Below are positions 55,341-63,544 of a stretch of 64,000 nt of DNA, in pieces. The number at the start of each line of letters is the position of its first letter. Positions within the stretch are counted from its first letter, which is position 1. The position numbers were made by a program, and so were the translations under genes. The stretch spans positions 62,001 to 126,000 of the forward strand of contig CAWIQF010000012.1 of the NCBI GenBank assembly GCA_963838205.1. The letters are read 5' to 3'. The DNA is from CAIVVT01 sp963838205. GTDB taxonomy: Bacteria > Acidobacteriota > Terriglobia > Bryobacterales > Bryobacteraceae. The notes under the pieces were generated by a model. That model searched no databases. It saw only the letters and a list, made by a program, of their open reading frames with translations, and had not been told where the DNA came from.

Positions 55341-56246
55341 CGGGTCAGCCTGACACGAGCGGTTGGCGATTCTGGTCAAGGTGCCAGTCGGCTCTGCCAC
55401 TTTCGCTGGATTCCCGTTTTGCGCCTGATTTCTATGCTTCTCTGCCGGGGCCGGCCTTTCAACACGCGACCGACTGCACCTGATTTTCTTTCTCGAAGCC
55501 CCATTTCCGCCAAATCCGTTGAAAACGCTCTTCGAACAACCCCAAGTATTCACTCTCGCCAAACGGCCGACCCGCGTACGTGCAACGTCGCAGAAGTCGC
55601 ATCTCGAGGGCTTGTTCTGGCGTCGCCAGCATCTCCGCCCAGCCCTTTGCTCCTCCCTGTTGCATCCAGAACTCCTTGTCCAGCAATGAGTAACGGTCCT
55701 TGGCCAGGCCCAAGTGCGCCGCCGCGCTCGACCATCTGTATTGTTCCGGCCGTTCCACCAGCGCCGCCCTGACCGGGTTGCACTCGACATAGGCCAGCGC
55801 CCGCCACAGGTGGGTCGGCGATAGCGCGCAACAATAGAATCGGTTCTGCCACAGGTGCCCCGAACGCAGCTGACGCGCATTCACCATCTGCGCATACCGG
55901 CCGTGGACCCGCCGCAGGAGCACCGAGAGCGAGTCGTTGTGCTCTGCAATTGCAACGATATGAATATGATTCCCCATCAGGCACCAGGCCAGCACACGGA
56001 CCCCGGCGTCCGCCAGATTGTGAGCCATCAGGCGCAGATACGTCAATCTGTCGGAATCCTTGAAGAAGACTCGCTGACGGTTGGTCCCCCGTTGGGTGAT
56101 GTGGTACGCCTGTCCAGGCATAACACAGCGTTGATTTCTCGGCATCCTGATTCCATAGTGCTCGGAAATCATCGAGAATCTCCAAGGTGGCAGAGCCGAC
56201 TGGCACCTTGACCAGAATCGCCAACCGCTCGTGTCAGGCTGACCCG
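55341..56246 (-). mobile_element. RAYT transposase element bounded by 60-bp perfect inverted repeats
   Basis: 55341-55400 and 56187-56246 are exact reverse complements over 60 bases; the outer end reads CGGGTCAGCCTGACACGAGC and the inner end GTGCCAGTCGGCTCTGCCAC. The identity drops at once beyond both ends. They enclose the RAYT gene on the minus strand. IS200/IS605-type and RAYT elements normally lack long terminal inverted repeats, so this looks like a self-contained unit of about 906 bases whose ends may be the enzyme's substrate. Confidence 0.85.
55459..56145 (-). CDS. REP-associated tyrosine transposase (RAYT)
   Basis: About 228 residues from the ATG at 56145 (MPRNQRCVMPGQAYHITQRG). TnpA_REP/Y1 transposase family: the HUH pair is HIH in CLMGNHIHIVAIAEHND, and the likely catalytic Tyr is in RRVHGRYAQMVNARQLRSGH. 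LWQNRFYCCAL and AYVECNPVRAALVERPEQYRWSSAAAH are family-typical. These single-strand DNA nucleases act on REP palindromes and are thought to spread or process them. It is intact and lies inside the 60-bp inverted repeats, beside arrays of two palindrome families. Confidence 0.92.
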   Translation of the reverse strand: MPRNQRCVMPGQAYHITQRGTNRQRVFFKDSDRLTYLRLMAHNLADAGVRVLAWCLMGNHIHIVAIAEHNDSLSVLLRRVHGRYAQMVNARQLRSGHLWQNRFYCCALSPTHLWRALAYVECNPVRAALVERPEQYRWSSAAAHLGLAKDRYSLLDKEFWMQQGGAKGWAEMLATPEQALEMRLLRRCTYAGRPFGESEYLGLFEERFQRIWRKWGFEKENQVQSVAC

Positions 56247-56348
56247 TTCGCCGTTCGCCCCGTTCGCCCAGGCTGACCCGTTCGCCGTTCGCTGTGTCAG
56301 GCTGACCCGTTCGCTACCAACCGCTCGTGTCAGGCTGATCCGTTCGCC
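56231..56348. repeat. Tandem copies of the RAYT-element outer end
   Basis: GTGTCAGGCTGACCCGTTCGC, the outermost part of the right inverted repeat plus flank, recurs with small changes at 56231, about 56260 (shortened), 56294 and 56327; the last copy keeps CCAACCGCTC in front. Stretches of GTTCGCC fill between them. It suggests repeated end-related insertion or slippage. Confidence 0.8.
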
Positions 56349-56383
56349 GCGTTCGCCTCGCTCCTCTCGCCTCTCGCCCTCTC

Positions 56384-56531
56384 GGGACACATCAGGACGT
56401 CCCCTTTCACTCGCCCTCTCGGGACACATCAGGACGTCCCCTTTCACGGGACACATCAGGACGTCCCCTTTCAGGGACACATCAGGACGTCCCCTTTCCC
56501 TTTCGGAGACGGACCAGGACGTCCCCTCTCC
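56384..56531. repeat. Array of five GGGACACATCAGGACGTCCC palindromes
   Basis: Four full units at 56384, 56421, 56448 and 56474 and one variant (GGACCAGGACGTCCCCTC) near 56511, each followed by CCTTTC. Units are 26 to 37 bases apart. Same sequence as the cluster at 5334-5423, about 51 kb away; a degenerate pair also lies at 56772-56797. Confidence 0.9.
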
Positions 56532-56658
56532 CAACTTAACGTCTACGCCGCATGCCGTCCGACCCGGGGCGCTTGCTCCACCGGAGTGGCGCAGGGTTAG
56601 TTGGGCATCGCTGTGCCTCGGAAACGCCGCGCGGGAACGACCCTCGACGCGGCCGCGG

Positions 56659-56740
56659 CCGCTACTGAGTAGCGGGCACGTCTTGATAAGCCTCTTGGAA
56701 TCAATGGTTTGCAAAATTGAAGCCGCTACTTGTAGCGGTC
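56659..56740. repeat. BIME-like paired hairpin element, copy C
   Basis: CCGCTACTGAGTAGCGG (56659-56675) and CCGCTACTTGTAGCGG (56723-56738) flank a core containing CTTGGAATCAATGG. Size and layout match copies A (6086) and B (26619). Only about 400 bases separate it from the RAYT element. Confidence 0.85.
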
Positions 56741-56875
56741 TGACCCCCTTCGGCTGGCCGAAAGGAGATGTGACGTCCTTTCCAGGACGTCCTTTCCTGA
56801 GCCAGCGCAGCATGCCGGCAGGGAAACAGTTGACCCATTGGGAGGAGAGTGGTCTTCCGGGCAAGCGGCCGGCGC

Positions 56876-57274
56876 CTACTTCTTCTCGTCGCGTTCCATG
56901 CGCGCCTGGCGCTCGGCCTCGATCTTGTCGTAAATCACGCGCTGATCGGGGCGCAACAGAGCCATGATGCGGGCGTGCTGGCGGTCGTGCATGGACTTCA
57001 TTTCGTCCTTATGGCGCTCGCGAAAGTCCTGGAACTCCTTGCGCGAATCGTCCAGGATCTGCTGCAACTGGGCGACCTGTAGCGAATCGAGAGTCAGGCG
57101 TTTGGTGAGATCCTCGACCATCGCCTTGCGGAACGACTCGGCGGACTGGTGGGGGTGATTCTCGGGGTGCAAACGCGCCCGGAGAGTGTAGCGATCCCCC
57201 AGCGCGCCGACGATCAGACCAGCGATAAAAACGAGCGTGAAATAGAGCGCAATGCGCCAGCCGACCGGCCTCAT
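56876..57274 (-). CDS. Membrane-anchored Spy/CpxP-like periplasmic protein
   Basis: 132 residues: one N-terminal membrane anchor (IALYFTLVFIAGLIVGALG) and a long helical periplasmic part rich in Lys, Arg, Glu and Gln (VEDLTKRLTLDSLQVAQLQQ, RHKDEMKSMHDRQHARIMAL LRPDQ region). This is the heavy-metal-sensor/Spy-like pattern of LTXXQ proteins that bind or protect unfolded proteins. Its start overlaps the previous stop by 4 bases, third in a sigma/anti-sigma operon, so it may be a co-sensor or a target of the same stress. Confidence 0.75.
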   Translation of the reverse strand: MRPVGWRIALYFTLVFIAGLIVGALGDRYTLRARLHPENHPHQSAESFRKAMVEDLTKRLTLDSLQVAQLQQILDDSRKEFQDFRERHKDEMKSMHDRQHARIMALLRPDQRVIYDKIEAERQARMERDEKK

Positions 57275-57666
57275 CGTCCCTGCACCCCATTAGCCGGATT
57301 CGGCGGCAACGGCGGCGGGGCTTCGGCCTGCGCCACGTCCTGCAGCAGCATGTGCTCGGGCCCGGCCTCCTCGCTCAACTGGTCGAGGTAGGTCGAATGG
57401 TAGTACACGGGCGCGGTCTGCGGCACCACCTGGAGCAGGACGATGGCCAGACACGCGGCGGCGGCCAGGCTCAGGAACGCTTCGGTCCAGCGACGCCACG
57501 CCGCCGCGGCCTGGGACTCCCGCCGGCCCTCGATGCGCGCCCATAGACGCGGCATGAAGTCGGCCGCGGGCTCGGGATCGGGACAGGCGTCGCGGTAGGC
57601 CACGAAACACTCGTCCAGCCGGGCGTCCAGCTCGCTGGGCTCACGCGCGTCGAATTGTTTCCTCAT
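57271..57666 (-). CDS. Anti-sigma-factor-like membrane protein
   Basis: 131 residues. N-terminal about 70 residues are cytoplasmic (FVAYRDACPDPEPAADFMPR), then one transmembrane helix (FLSLAAAACLAIVLLQVVP) and a short periplasmic tail. The layout and its place overlapping the ECF sigma gene by 4 bases make it the probable anti-sigma factor. No HxxxCxxC zinc motif is present, so it is not of the ZAS type. Role inferred from context. Confidence 0.7.
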   Translation of the reverse strand: MRKQFDAREPSELDARLDECFVAYRDACPDPEPAADFMPRLWARIEGRRESQAAAAWRRWTEAFLSLAAAACLAIVLLQVVPQTAPVYYHSTYLDQLSEEAGPEHMLLQDVAQAEAPPPLPPNPANGVQGR

Positions 57667-58253
57667 ACTGCGCCCTTTCTAAGAGGTGCTTGATCCCGCA
57701 TTGACGCAAACGCCTTGAGAACTCTCTGCCGGGCCCGGAACAGCCGCACCTTGAGAGCGTTCTCGTTGACATCATAGACCGATTCGAGCTCCTTCAAGGA
57801 GAGTCCCTCGACTTCCTTGAGGATCAGCAACAGCCGGTCCTGCTCGGAAACCCGGCCCAGCAACTCGTTCATGAACTCGCGGACCCGCTTCTTTTCCTTG
57901 TTGTCGCGGTCCGATTCAGTGCCCACACGCGCGTCGGCAGCCATCACCTGCTGCTCACTTAAATCCGACATGCGGGACTCCGGACGCCGCTTGCGCTTAC
58001 GCAAATAATCGAGCGAGGCGTTGGTCGTGAGCCGATACAGCCAGGGTTCGAAGATCTGCGGCTGGCGCAACTGGGCCAGCGAGTCATAAAGCCGCATAAA
58101 AACTTCCTGAGCGACATCCTCGACGTCGTCCGGCCGGCCAATCAGACGTGCGACGGTGCCCAGAACACGCCGGCGGTAGGCATTCACGATCGCCGTGAAG
58201 GCGACGGAATCGCCGTCCCGGGCGCGCTCGACGGTTTCGATATCCACCAACAT
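57663..58253 (-). CDS. ECF-type RNA polymerase sigma factor
   Basis: 196 residues from the ATG at 58253 (the frame extends a little upstream). Region 2: ARDGDSVAFTAIVNAYRRRV, DDVEDVAQEVFMRLYDSLAQ and EPWLYRLTTNASLDYLRKRK. Region 4: LLILKEVEGLSLKELESVYD followed by NENALKVRLFRARQRVLKAF. It directs RNA polymerase to stress promoters and is probably held inactive by the next gene. First gene of a three-gene operon coupled by ATGA overlaps. Divergent from pcrA. Confidence 0.92.
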   Translation of the reverse strand: MLVDIETVERARDGDSVAFTAIVNAYRRRVLGTVARLIGRPDDVEDVAQEVFMRLYDSLAQLRQPQIFEPWLYRLTTNASLDYLRKRKRRPESRMSDLSEQQVMAADARVGTESDRDNKEKKRVREFMNELLGRVSEQDRLLLILKEVEGLSLKELESVYDVNENALKVRLFRARQRVLKAFASMRDQAPLRKGAV

Positions 58254-58458
58254 TCTGGTGCATGGAACGGCGCCGCCTGGCACTCAGACTCTACACATTG
58301 AAAGGCGACGCCTGCTCTCTGACAGGTTACAACAATTAAAGATGCTCCCCGCCAGTTTGCGATAGGAAACCAAGGCTTTTTGCATCAATGGGTTACGGCG
58401 GATGGGTGGCGCGCGGCGAGAAATTGGCGTGGTACACTGGCTTCTTTCCCCTCCCGAC

Positions 58459-60927
58459 ATGGATTTCCTGGCCGGCCTCAACCCACAACAGCGCGAAGCG
58501 GCCGAGCATTTCGAAGGCCCGCTGCTGATCCTGGCTGGGGCGGGCAGCGGCAAAACGCGCGTCATCACGCACCGCATCTGCCACCTGATCCAGGCCCGGG
58601 GCGTCCCGGGCGGGGCCATTCTGGCGGTGACTTTCACCAATAAAGCGGCGGGCGAGATGCGCGACCGGGTGACGCGGTTGCTGGGCTCGGACTCGTCCCT
58701 CGAAGCGCCGCTGATCAGCACGTTCCACAGCTTCTGCGTGCGCCTGCTGCGGCGCGACGGCGATGCGCTCGCGCCGTTGCGACCGGGGTTCACGCGCAAC
58801 TTCCAGATCTACGACGACGACGACCAGACGGCGGTGCTGAAGCGCGTCTACAAGCAACTCGGGATCACGGAAGAGTTCCTGAAGCCGCGGGCGGCGTTGT
58901 CGATCATCAGCCGCGGCAAGAACCACGCTCAGACGCCGCAGGATTTCTACGAACAGGCCGCCAGCCCGCAGGCCGAGCGGCTGGCGAAGGTTTTCGAGGA
59001 GTATGAAAACGGCCTGCGAGAGGCCAACGCGCTGGATTTCGACGACCTGCTGCTGGAGGGCGTGCGGCTGCTCGGACACGACGCGGCGACGCGCGAATGG
59101 TACGGCCGGCGCTACCGGTTTCTGATGGTCGACGAATACCAGGACACCAACCGGACGCAGTATGAACTGATGCGGCTGCTGGCGTCGAAGCATTCGAACG
59201 TGGTGGTGGTGGGCGACGAAGACCAGTCGATCTACGGCTGGCGCGGGGCCGACATCCGCAACATTCTGGACTTCGAGAAGGACTTCCCGGGCGCGCGCGT
59301 AATCCGGCTGGAACAGAATTACCGCTCGACCAAGACGATTCTGGACGCGGCCGGCGCGGTGGTGGCGAACAACATCGCGCGCAAGGGCAAATGGCTGTGG
59401 ACCGAGGCCGGAGCGGGGACGCCGATCGGCGTGTTCGAAGCCGACGACGGCGAACAGGAAGCGCTGTTCATCGCCGAAACGATCGACAAACTGCTGCGCG
59501 CCGAGCCGGCGTCGCACGTCGCCGTGCTGTACCGCACCAATTTCCAGTCGCGGCAGATTGAAGAAGCGCTGCGGCGTTACGGGCGCAAATACAAGGTCGT
59601 GGGCGGCTTCAGCTTCTACCAGCGGGCCGAGGTCAAGGACGCGCTGGCGTACGTGAAACTGCTGGTGAACGGACGCGACAACGTGGCGCTGCTGCGAATC
59701 CTCAACGTGCCGGCGCGGGGCGTGGGTAAGACCAGCGTCGAGCAGTTGGAAAAGCTGGCCCGGGAGCGGCACATCAGCCTGTGGGAGGCGATCGCGCAAG
59801 GCTGCGACGAACATAAGTTTGGGGCGCGCGCGGAAGCCGCGTTGGGGGCCTTCCGAAGGATCATCGAACGGCTGCGGGAGGGGCTGACAAGCCAGGCTCC
59901 GCACGAAACGCTGCGCCGGATCGTGGATGAATCGGGCTATGAGGCGATGCTGCGGGCCGACCCTAGTCCGGAGGCCGAATCGAAGCTGGGCAACCTGCAG
60001 GAACTGATGGCGGCGGCGGCCGACGCGGCGGCGCGCGGCGAGTCGATGGAGGAGTTTCTGGACCACGCCGCGCTGGTCTCCGACGCCGACCAGGTGGACG
60101 AGACGGCGCCGGTCAGCCTGCTGACGATGCACAATGCCAAAGGGCTGGAGTTCCCGGTAGTGTTCATCGCGGGCGTCGAAGAAGGGCTGTTTCCGCACAG
60201 CCGCTCGCGCGACAGCGAGGAGCAACTCGAGGAAGAGCGGCGGCTGTGCTACGTGGCCATGACACGGGCCCGCCAGCGGCTGTACGTGAGCCACGCGCGG
60301 TACCGGCGCAGGTACGGCGGCAGCCCGCCCGAGCCGTGCACGCCGTCGCGGTTTCTGAAAGAGATCCCGACGCATCTGATGGAAATCCTGAGCGCGCGCC
60401 GGGCCGACCCATATCAGGTGGAACTCTCCGACGAGCAGCAGATGGTACGCGAAGTGGCGCGCCGCAACACTTATACTGGAAAGACATACAACTCGCTGGA
60501 TCACATCTCGCAGTTCTTTGCGGAGCGCGGAATCCAGATCAATCCGCCGCGGCCGGCGGCGGCCGTGAGAGCGGCGGAAACAAGTTACCCGGGCGGAGCC
60601 CGAGTTTCCGGACCGGTTCCGCAGCCGCAGGTTGAACCGGCGGCCGGGCCGGCAAAAGCCGCGCATTCACCGGTAAAACACGGTGAATCGGCGGCGAAAA
60701 GCGCGAGTTTCGCGGTGCATCCCGCGGCCGGGCCGAAGCCGGCAGCGGCGGTGAAACGCGGCGGGACGATTCGCGCGGGCGCGACCGTGTCGCATCCGAA
60801 GTATGGCCAGGGCCTGGTTCTCCGCAAGGAGGGCGAGGGCGAGGACGCCAAGTTGACGGTGAGTTTTTCCGGCCACGGGCTGAAAAAGCTGGTGGCCAGG
60901 TATGCGAGTTTGAAAGTACTGGATTAG
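58459..60927 (+). CDS. pcrA: UvrD/PcrA-type DNA helicase
   Basis: 822 residues from the ATG at 58459. SF1A helicase: Walker A in ILAGAGSGKTRVITHRI, Walker B DEYQDTN, GDEDQSIYGWRGADI (motif III), RLEQNYRS (motif IV), LLTMHNAKGLEFPVVFI (motif V) and EERRLCYVAMTRARQRLYV (motif VI). After a poorly conserved linker comes a C-terminal Tudor-like RNA-polymerase-binding domain (GATVSHPKYGQGLVLRKEGE...). It unwinds DNA in repair and removes stalled complexes. The linker DNA carries a CACGGTGA-type repeat at 60669-60690, kept in frame. Confidence 0.95.
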   Translation: MDFLAGLNPQQREAAEHFEGPLLILAGAGSGKTRVITHRICHLIQARGVPGGAILAVTFTNKAAGEMRDRVTRLLGSDSSLEAPLISTFHSFCVRLLRRDGDALAPLRPGFTRNFQIYDDDDQTAVLKRVYKQLGITEEFLKPRAALSIISRGKNHAQTPQDFYEQAASPQAERLAKVFEEYENGLREANALDFDDLLLEGVRLLGHDAATREWYGRRYRFLMVDEYQDTNRTQYELMRLLASKHSNVVVVGDEDQSIYGWRGADIRNILDFEKDFPGARVIRLEQNYRSTKTILDAAGAVVANNIARKGKWLWTEAGAGTPIGVFEADDGEQEALFIAETIDKLLRAEPASHVAVLYRTNFQSRQIEEALRRYGRKYKVVGGFSFYQRAEVKDALAYVKLLVNGRDNVALLRILNVPARGVGKTSVEQLEKLARERHISLWEAIAQGCDEHKFGARAEAALGAFRRIIERLREGLTSQAPHETLRRIVDESGYEAMLRADPSPEAESKLGNLQELMAAAADAAARGESMEEFLDHAALVSDADQVDETAPVSLLTMHNAKGLEFPVVFIAGVEEGLFPHSRSRDSEEQLEEERRLCYVAMTRARQRLYVSHARYRRRYGGSPPEPCTPSRFLKEIPTHLMEILSARRADPYQVELSDEQQMVREVARRNTYTGKTYNSLDHISQFFAERGIQINPPRPAAAVRAAETSYPGGARVSGPVPQPQVEPAAGPAKAAHSPVKHGESAAKSASFAVHPAAGPKPAAAVKRGGTIRAGATVSHPKYGQGLVLRKEGEGEDAKLTVSFSGHGLKKLVARYASLKVLD

Positions 60928-60931
60928 AACA

Positions 60932-61090
60932 ATGGACACCAAGAAAGTAACCGACACCAAAGAGCGGAAAGAACTGAAGCGCAAGGCGCGGGCGAAAGCT
61001 CCGGCGGCCACGAAACGGGCGTCGGGCGTGGCCCGCGGCTCGATGAAGAAAAAAGTCAAAGTGATGGTCAAGGGCCAGCGCAAGCGCTAG
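60932..61090 (+). CDS. Small very basic protein
   Basis: 52 residues, too short for many gene finders: MDTKKVTDTKERKELKRKAR then AKAPAATKRASGVARGSMKK and a Lys/Arg-rich end. It begins 4 bases after the pcrA stop. High Lys/Arg suggests nucleic-acid or ribosome binding. No family is recognised; codon phase and coupling to pcrA support it as real. Confidence 0.5.
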   Translation: MDTKKVTDTKERKELKRKARAKAPAATKRASGVARGSMKKKVKVMVKGQRKR

Positions 61091-61335
61091 CGGACGAGTG
61101 TTGGCAGTGGCGCCGGCGCGCGCGCTCCGCCCGTGGCGGCGCGTGCCGCCGCGTCGAAACCGGAACCAGCGGCTCACCGCACGCTAACCAGAGCTGCGTT
61201 CACGCGCCGCGGCCGCAGTGGCCCTATCGAATCGACACGCGAGACCCTGATAGTCTTGTAGGACAAAACAAGCGGAGAGACCGGGCGCCACGGCGAGCGC
61301 GCGCGATTCCGCTTCTCCAAGACAGGGAGACGCTG

Positions 61336-62859
61336 TTGAATCAACTGTTCCGCACCAAGAGCATCGACGCCCTCATCGAAGCGTCGAACGAAGAGGGCCA
61401 TCGCCTGAAAAAAACCCTCGGGCCGTGGAGCCTGATGGCGCTGGGCATCGGCGCGGTGATCGGCTCGGGGATTTTCACGCTGACCGGAACGGCGGCCGCC
61501 GGCAAGGTCGAGAAGCTGCAGTCGATCCTCAATGCGACGGTGCTCGATGTGGTGCTGTTCGGCTCCCACGCAGGCTCGCAGATGGGGCGGCCGGGCGCGG
61601 GACCGGCGATCACGCTGTCGTTCGTGCTGGTCGCGATCGCGTGCCTGTTCGCCGGGCTGTGCTACGCCGAACTCTCCTCGATGATCCCGATCGCGGGCAG
61701 CGCCTACACTTACTCGTATGCGATTCTGGGCGAGATCTTCGCCTGGATCATCGGCTGGGACCTGATTCTGGAATACGCGGTTTCGAACATGAGCGTAGCG
61801 GTCGGGTTCTCGGCCTACATCCAGGACCTGCTGCAGAACCTGTTCGGATTCCACTTACCGCCGCAACTGGCGTTCCCGCCGCTGCCCGCGCCCGGGCAGC
61901 CCGGCGGCTGGTTCAACGTGCCGGCGCTGGTGATCACGATGTTCGTGACCGTGATCCTGGTGCGGGGCGTCAAGGAAAGCGCCCGGGCGAACACGACGAT
62001 GGTGCTGATCAAGATCGGCGCGATTCTGATCTTCTGTTTCGGGGCGGCGAGCGCCATCCGGCCGGAGAATTGGCATCCCTTCGCGCCCAACGGCTTCTCG
62101 GGGGTGCTGACGGGCGCCTCGATCGTGTTTTTCACCTACATCGGTTTCGACTCGGTATCGACGGCGGCAGAAGAATGCAAGAACCCGCAGCGCGATTTGC
62201 CGATCGGGATCATTTCGACGCTGATCGTGTGCACGATTCTGTACGGCGCGGTGTCGCTGGTGCTGACCGGCATCGTGCGCTACGACACGCTGGGCAGCGA
62301 TTCGCCGGTGGCCGACGCCCTCAAAATGCTGGGCTTCAACCGGCTGCGGCTGATTGTGACCGCCGGGGCGCTGATGGGCATGATGTCGTCGCTGCTGGTG
62401 TACCAGTACGGCCAGGCGCGGGTATGGTTCGCGATGTCGCGCGACGGATTGCTGCCGAAGATGTTCTCCGCCGTTCACAGAACCTACCAGACGCCGCACA
62501 TCAGCACCTGGATCGCGGGCCTGTTCGTCGGCATTCCGGCCGGCATCTGGGACATCGCGACGTTCGCCGAGTTGTCCAATATCGGAACGCTGTTCGCCTT
62601 CATTCTGGTGTCGGCGGGCGTCATCGTCCTGCGCAAGAAACAGCCCGAGCGGCGGCGCGCGTTCCGCGTGCCGTTCGTGCCGCTGTTCCCGCTGATCTCG
62701 ATCGGCTGCTGCCTGGTGCTGATGATGGGCCTGCCGCTGCTGACGTGGCTGCGGTTTTTCGTGTGGCTGCTGATCGGGCTGGCGATCTACTGGTTCTACA
62801 GCCGCTTCCGGAGCGCGCTGCACAAGACGGGTTTTTCGAAGGCCAGCGAAACATTGTGA
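61336..62859 (+). CDS. APC-family amino-acid permease
   Basis: 507 residues from the TTG at 61336 with GGGAG upstream. Twelve to fourteen hydrophobic helices; helix 1 has the family pattern GIGAVIGSGIFTLTGTAAAG. FFTYIGFDSVSTAAEECKNPQ and QRDLPIGIISTLIVC (helix 6-7) place it in the cationic amino-acid transporter-like group (YfnA/CAT). It imports amino acids, driven by protons or exchange. No catabolic genes are adjacent. Confidence 0.92.
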   Translation: MNQLFRTKSIDALIEASNEEGHRLKKTLGPWSLMALGIGAVIGSGIFTLTGTAAAGKVEKLQSILNATVLDVVLFGSHAGSQMGRPGAGPAITLSFVLVAIACLFAGLCYAELSSMIPIAGSAYTYSYAILGEIFAWIIGWDLILEYAVSNMSVAVGFSAYIQDLLQNLFGFHLPPQLAFPPLPAPGQPGGWFNVPALVITMFVTVILVRGVKESARANTTMVLIKIGAILIFCFGAASAIRPENWHPFAPNGFSGVLTGASIVFFTYIGFDSVSTAAEECKNPQRDLPIGIISTLIVCTILYGAVSLVLTGIVRYDTLGSDSPVADALKMLGFNRLRLIVTAGALMGMMSSLLVYQYGQARVWFAMSRDGLLPKMFSAVHRTYQTPHISTWIAGLFVGIPAGIWDIATFAELSNIGTLFAFILVSAGVIVLRKKQPERRRAFRVPFVPLFPLISIGCCLVLMMGLPLLTWLRFFVWLLIGLAIYWFYSRFRSALHKTGFSKASETL

Positions 62860-62895
62860 TGTATAATTGATCGAAACAGATTTCTGCCTTCCTGT

Positions 62896-63534
62896 ATGAA
62901 ACGGACGTTGCTCAGCGTGATTTTGTGCGCGGCGTCCTGGACGCTCGCGGCCCCGGCCCAGACGGAGCACCAGCACCATCCTCCGCAATCGGCCGCCGAA
63001 TACGCTCAGGTGCTGGAAGATCCCGCCCGGGATGCCTGGCAGAAGCCGCACGAAGTGCTCGAAGCGCTGCACCTGAAGGGCACGGAGACGATCGCCGACA
63101 TCGGCGCGGGCACGTGCTATTTCGCGCGGCGCTTCGCGCATCACGCCGCGCAGGTCTACGCGGTGGACATCGACGCCCAGCTGCTGGAGATCTGCCGGAA
63201 AGATGCGCCGACGAATCTCAAAACCGTTCTTTCCGTTCCGGACGATCCAAAGCTGGCCGACGGCGGCGCCGATATCGTCTTCTTTTGCGATGTTTTGCAC
63301 CACATCGCGAACCACAGCGCGTATCTTGAAAAGGTCAGGCGGGCGCTGAAGGACGGGGGCCGGGTGGTCGTAATCGACTTTCACAAACGGCCGCTGCCGG
63401 TGGGGCCGGGGCCCGAAATGAAGATCGCTCGCGAGACAATGGTGGAGGAGTTCAAACAAGCGGGGTTCCAGCGGGTGGAGGAATACGAGTTCCTGCCCTA
63501 CCAGTATTTCCTGGTGTTCGCGCGGACCCCATAA
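62896..63534 (+). CDS. Class I methyltransferase with a signal peptide
   Basis: 212 residues starting KRTLLSVILCAASWTLAAPA, which looks like an export signal, followed by a His-rich HQHHPP patch and a SAM fold: TIADIGAGTCYFARRFAHHA (motif I), VDIDAQLLEIC, and FFCDVLHHIANHSAYLEKVR. SAM is not expected in the periplasm, so either the hydrophobic start is an anchor, or the enzyme works in an unusual way. Related predicted secreted methyltransferases exist in acidobacteria and planctomycetes. It is 36 bases past the permease gene. Confidence 0.8.
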   Translation: MKRTLLSVILCAASWTLAAPAQTEHQHHPPQSAAEYAQVLEDPARDAWQKPHEVLEALHLKGTETIADIGAGTCYFARRFAHHAAQVYAVDIDAQLLEICRKDAPTNLKTVLSVPDDPKLADGGADIVFFCDVLHHIANHSAYLEKVRRALKDGGRVVVIDFHKRPLPVGPGPEMKIARETMVEEFKQAGFQRVEEYEFLPYQYFLVFARTP

Positions 63535-63544
63535 AGGCAAAGCG

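Noticed and set aside
56231..56531. CRISPR array
   Set aside because: Unit spacing is irregular, the gaps are repeats themselves rather than unique spacers, and no cas genes are near.
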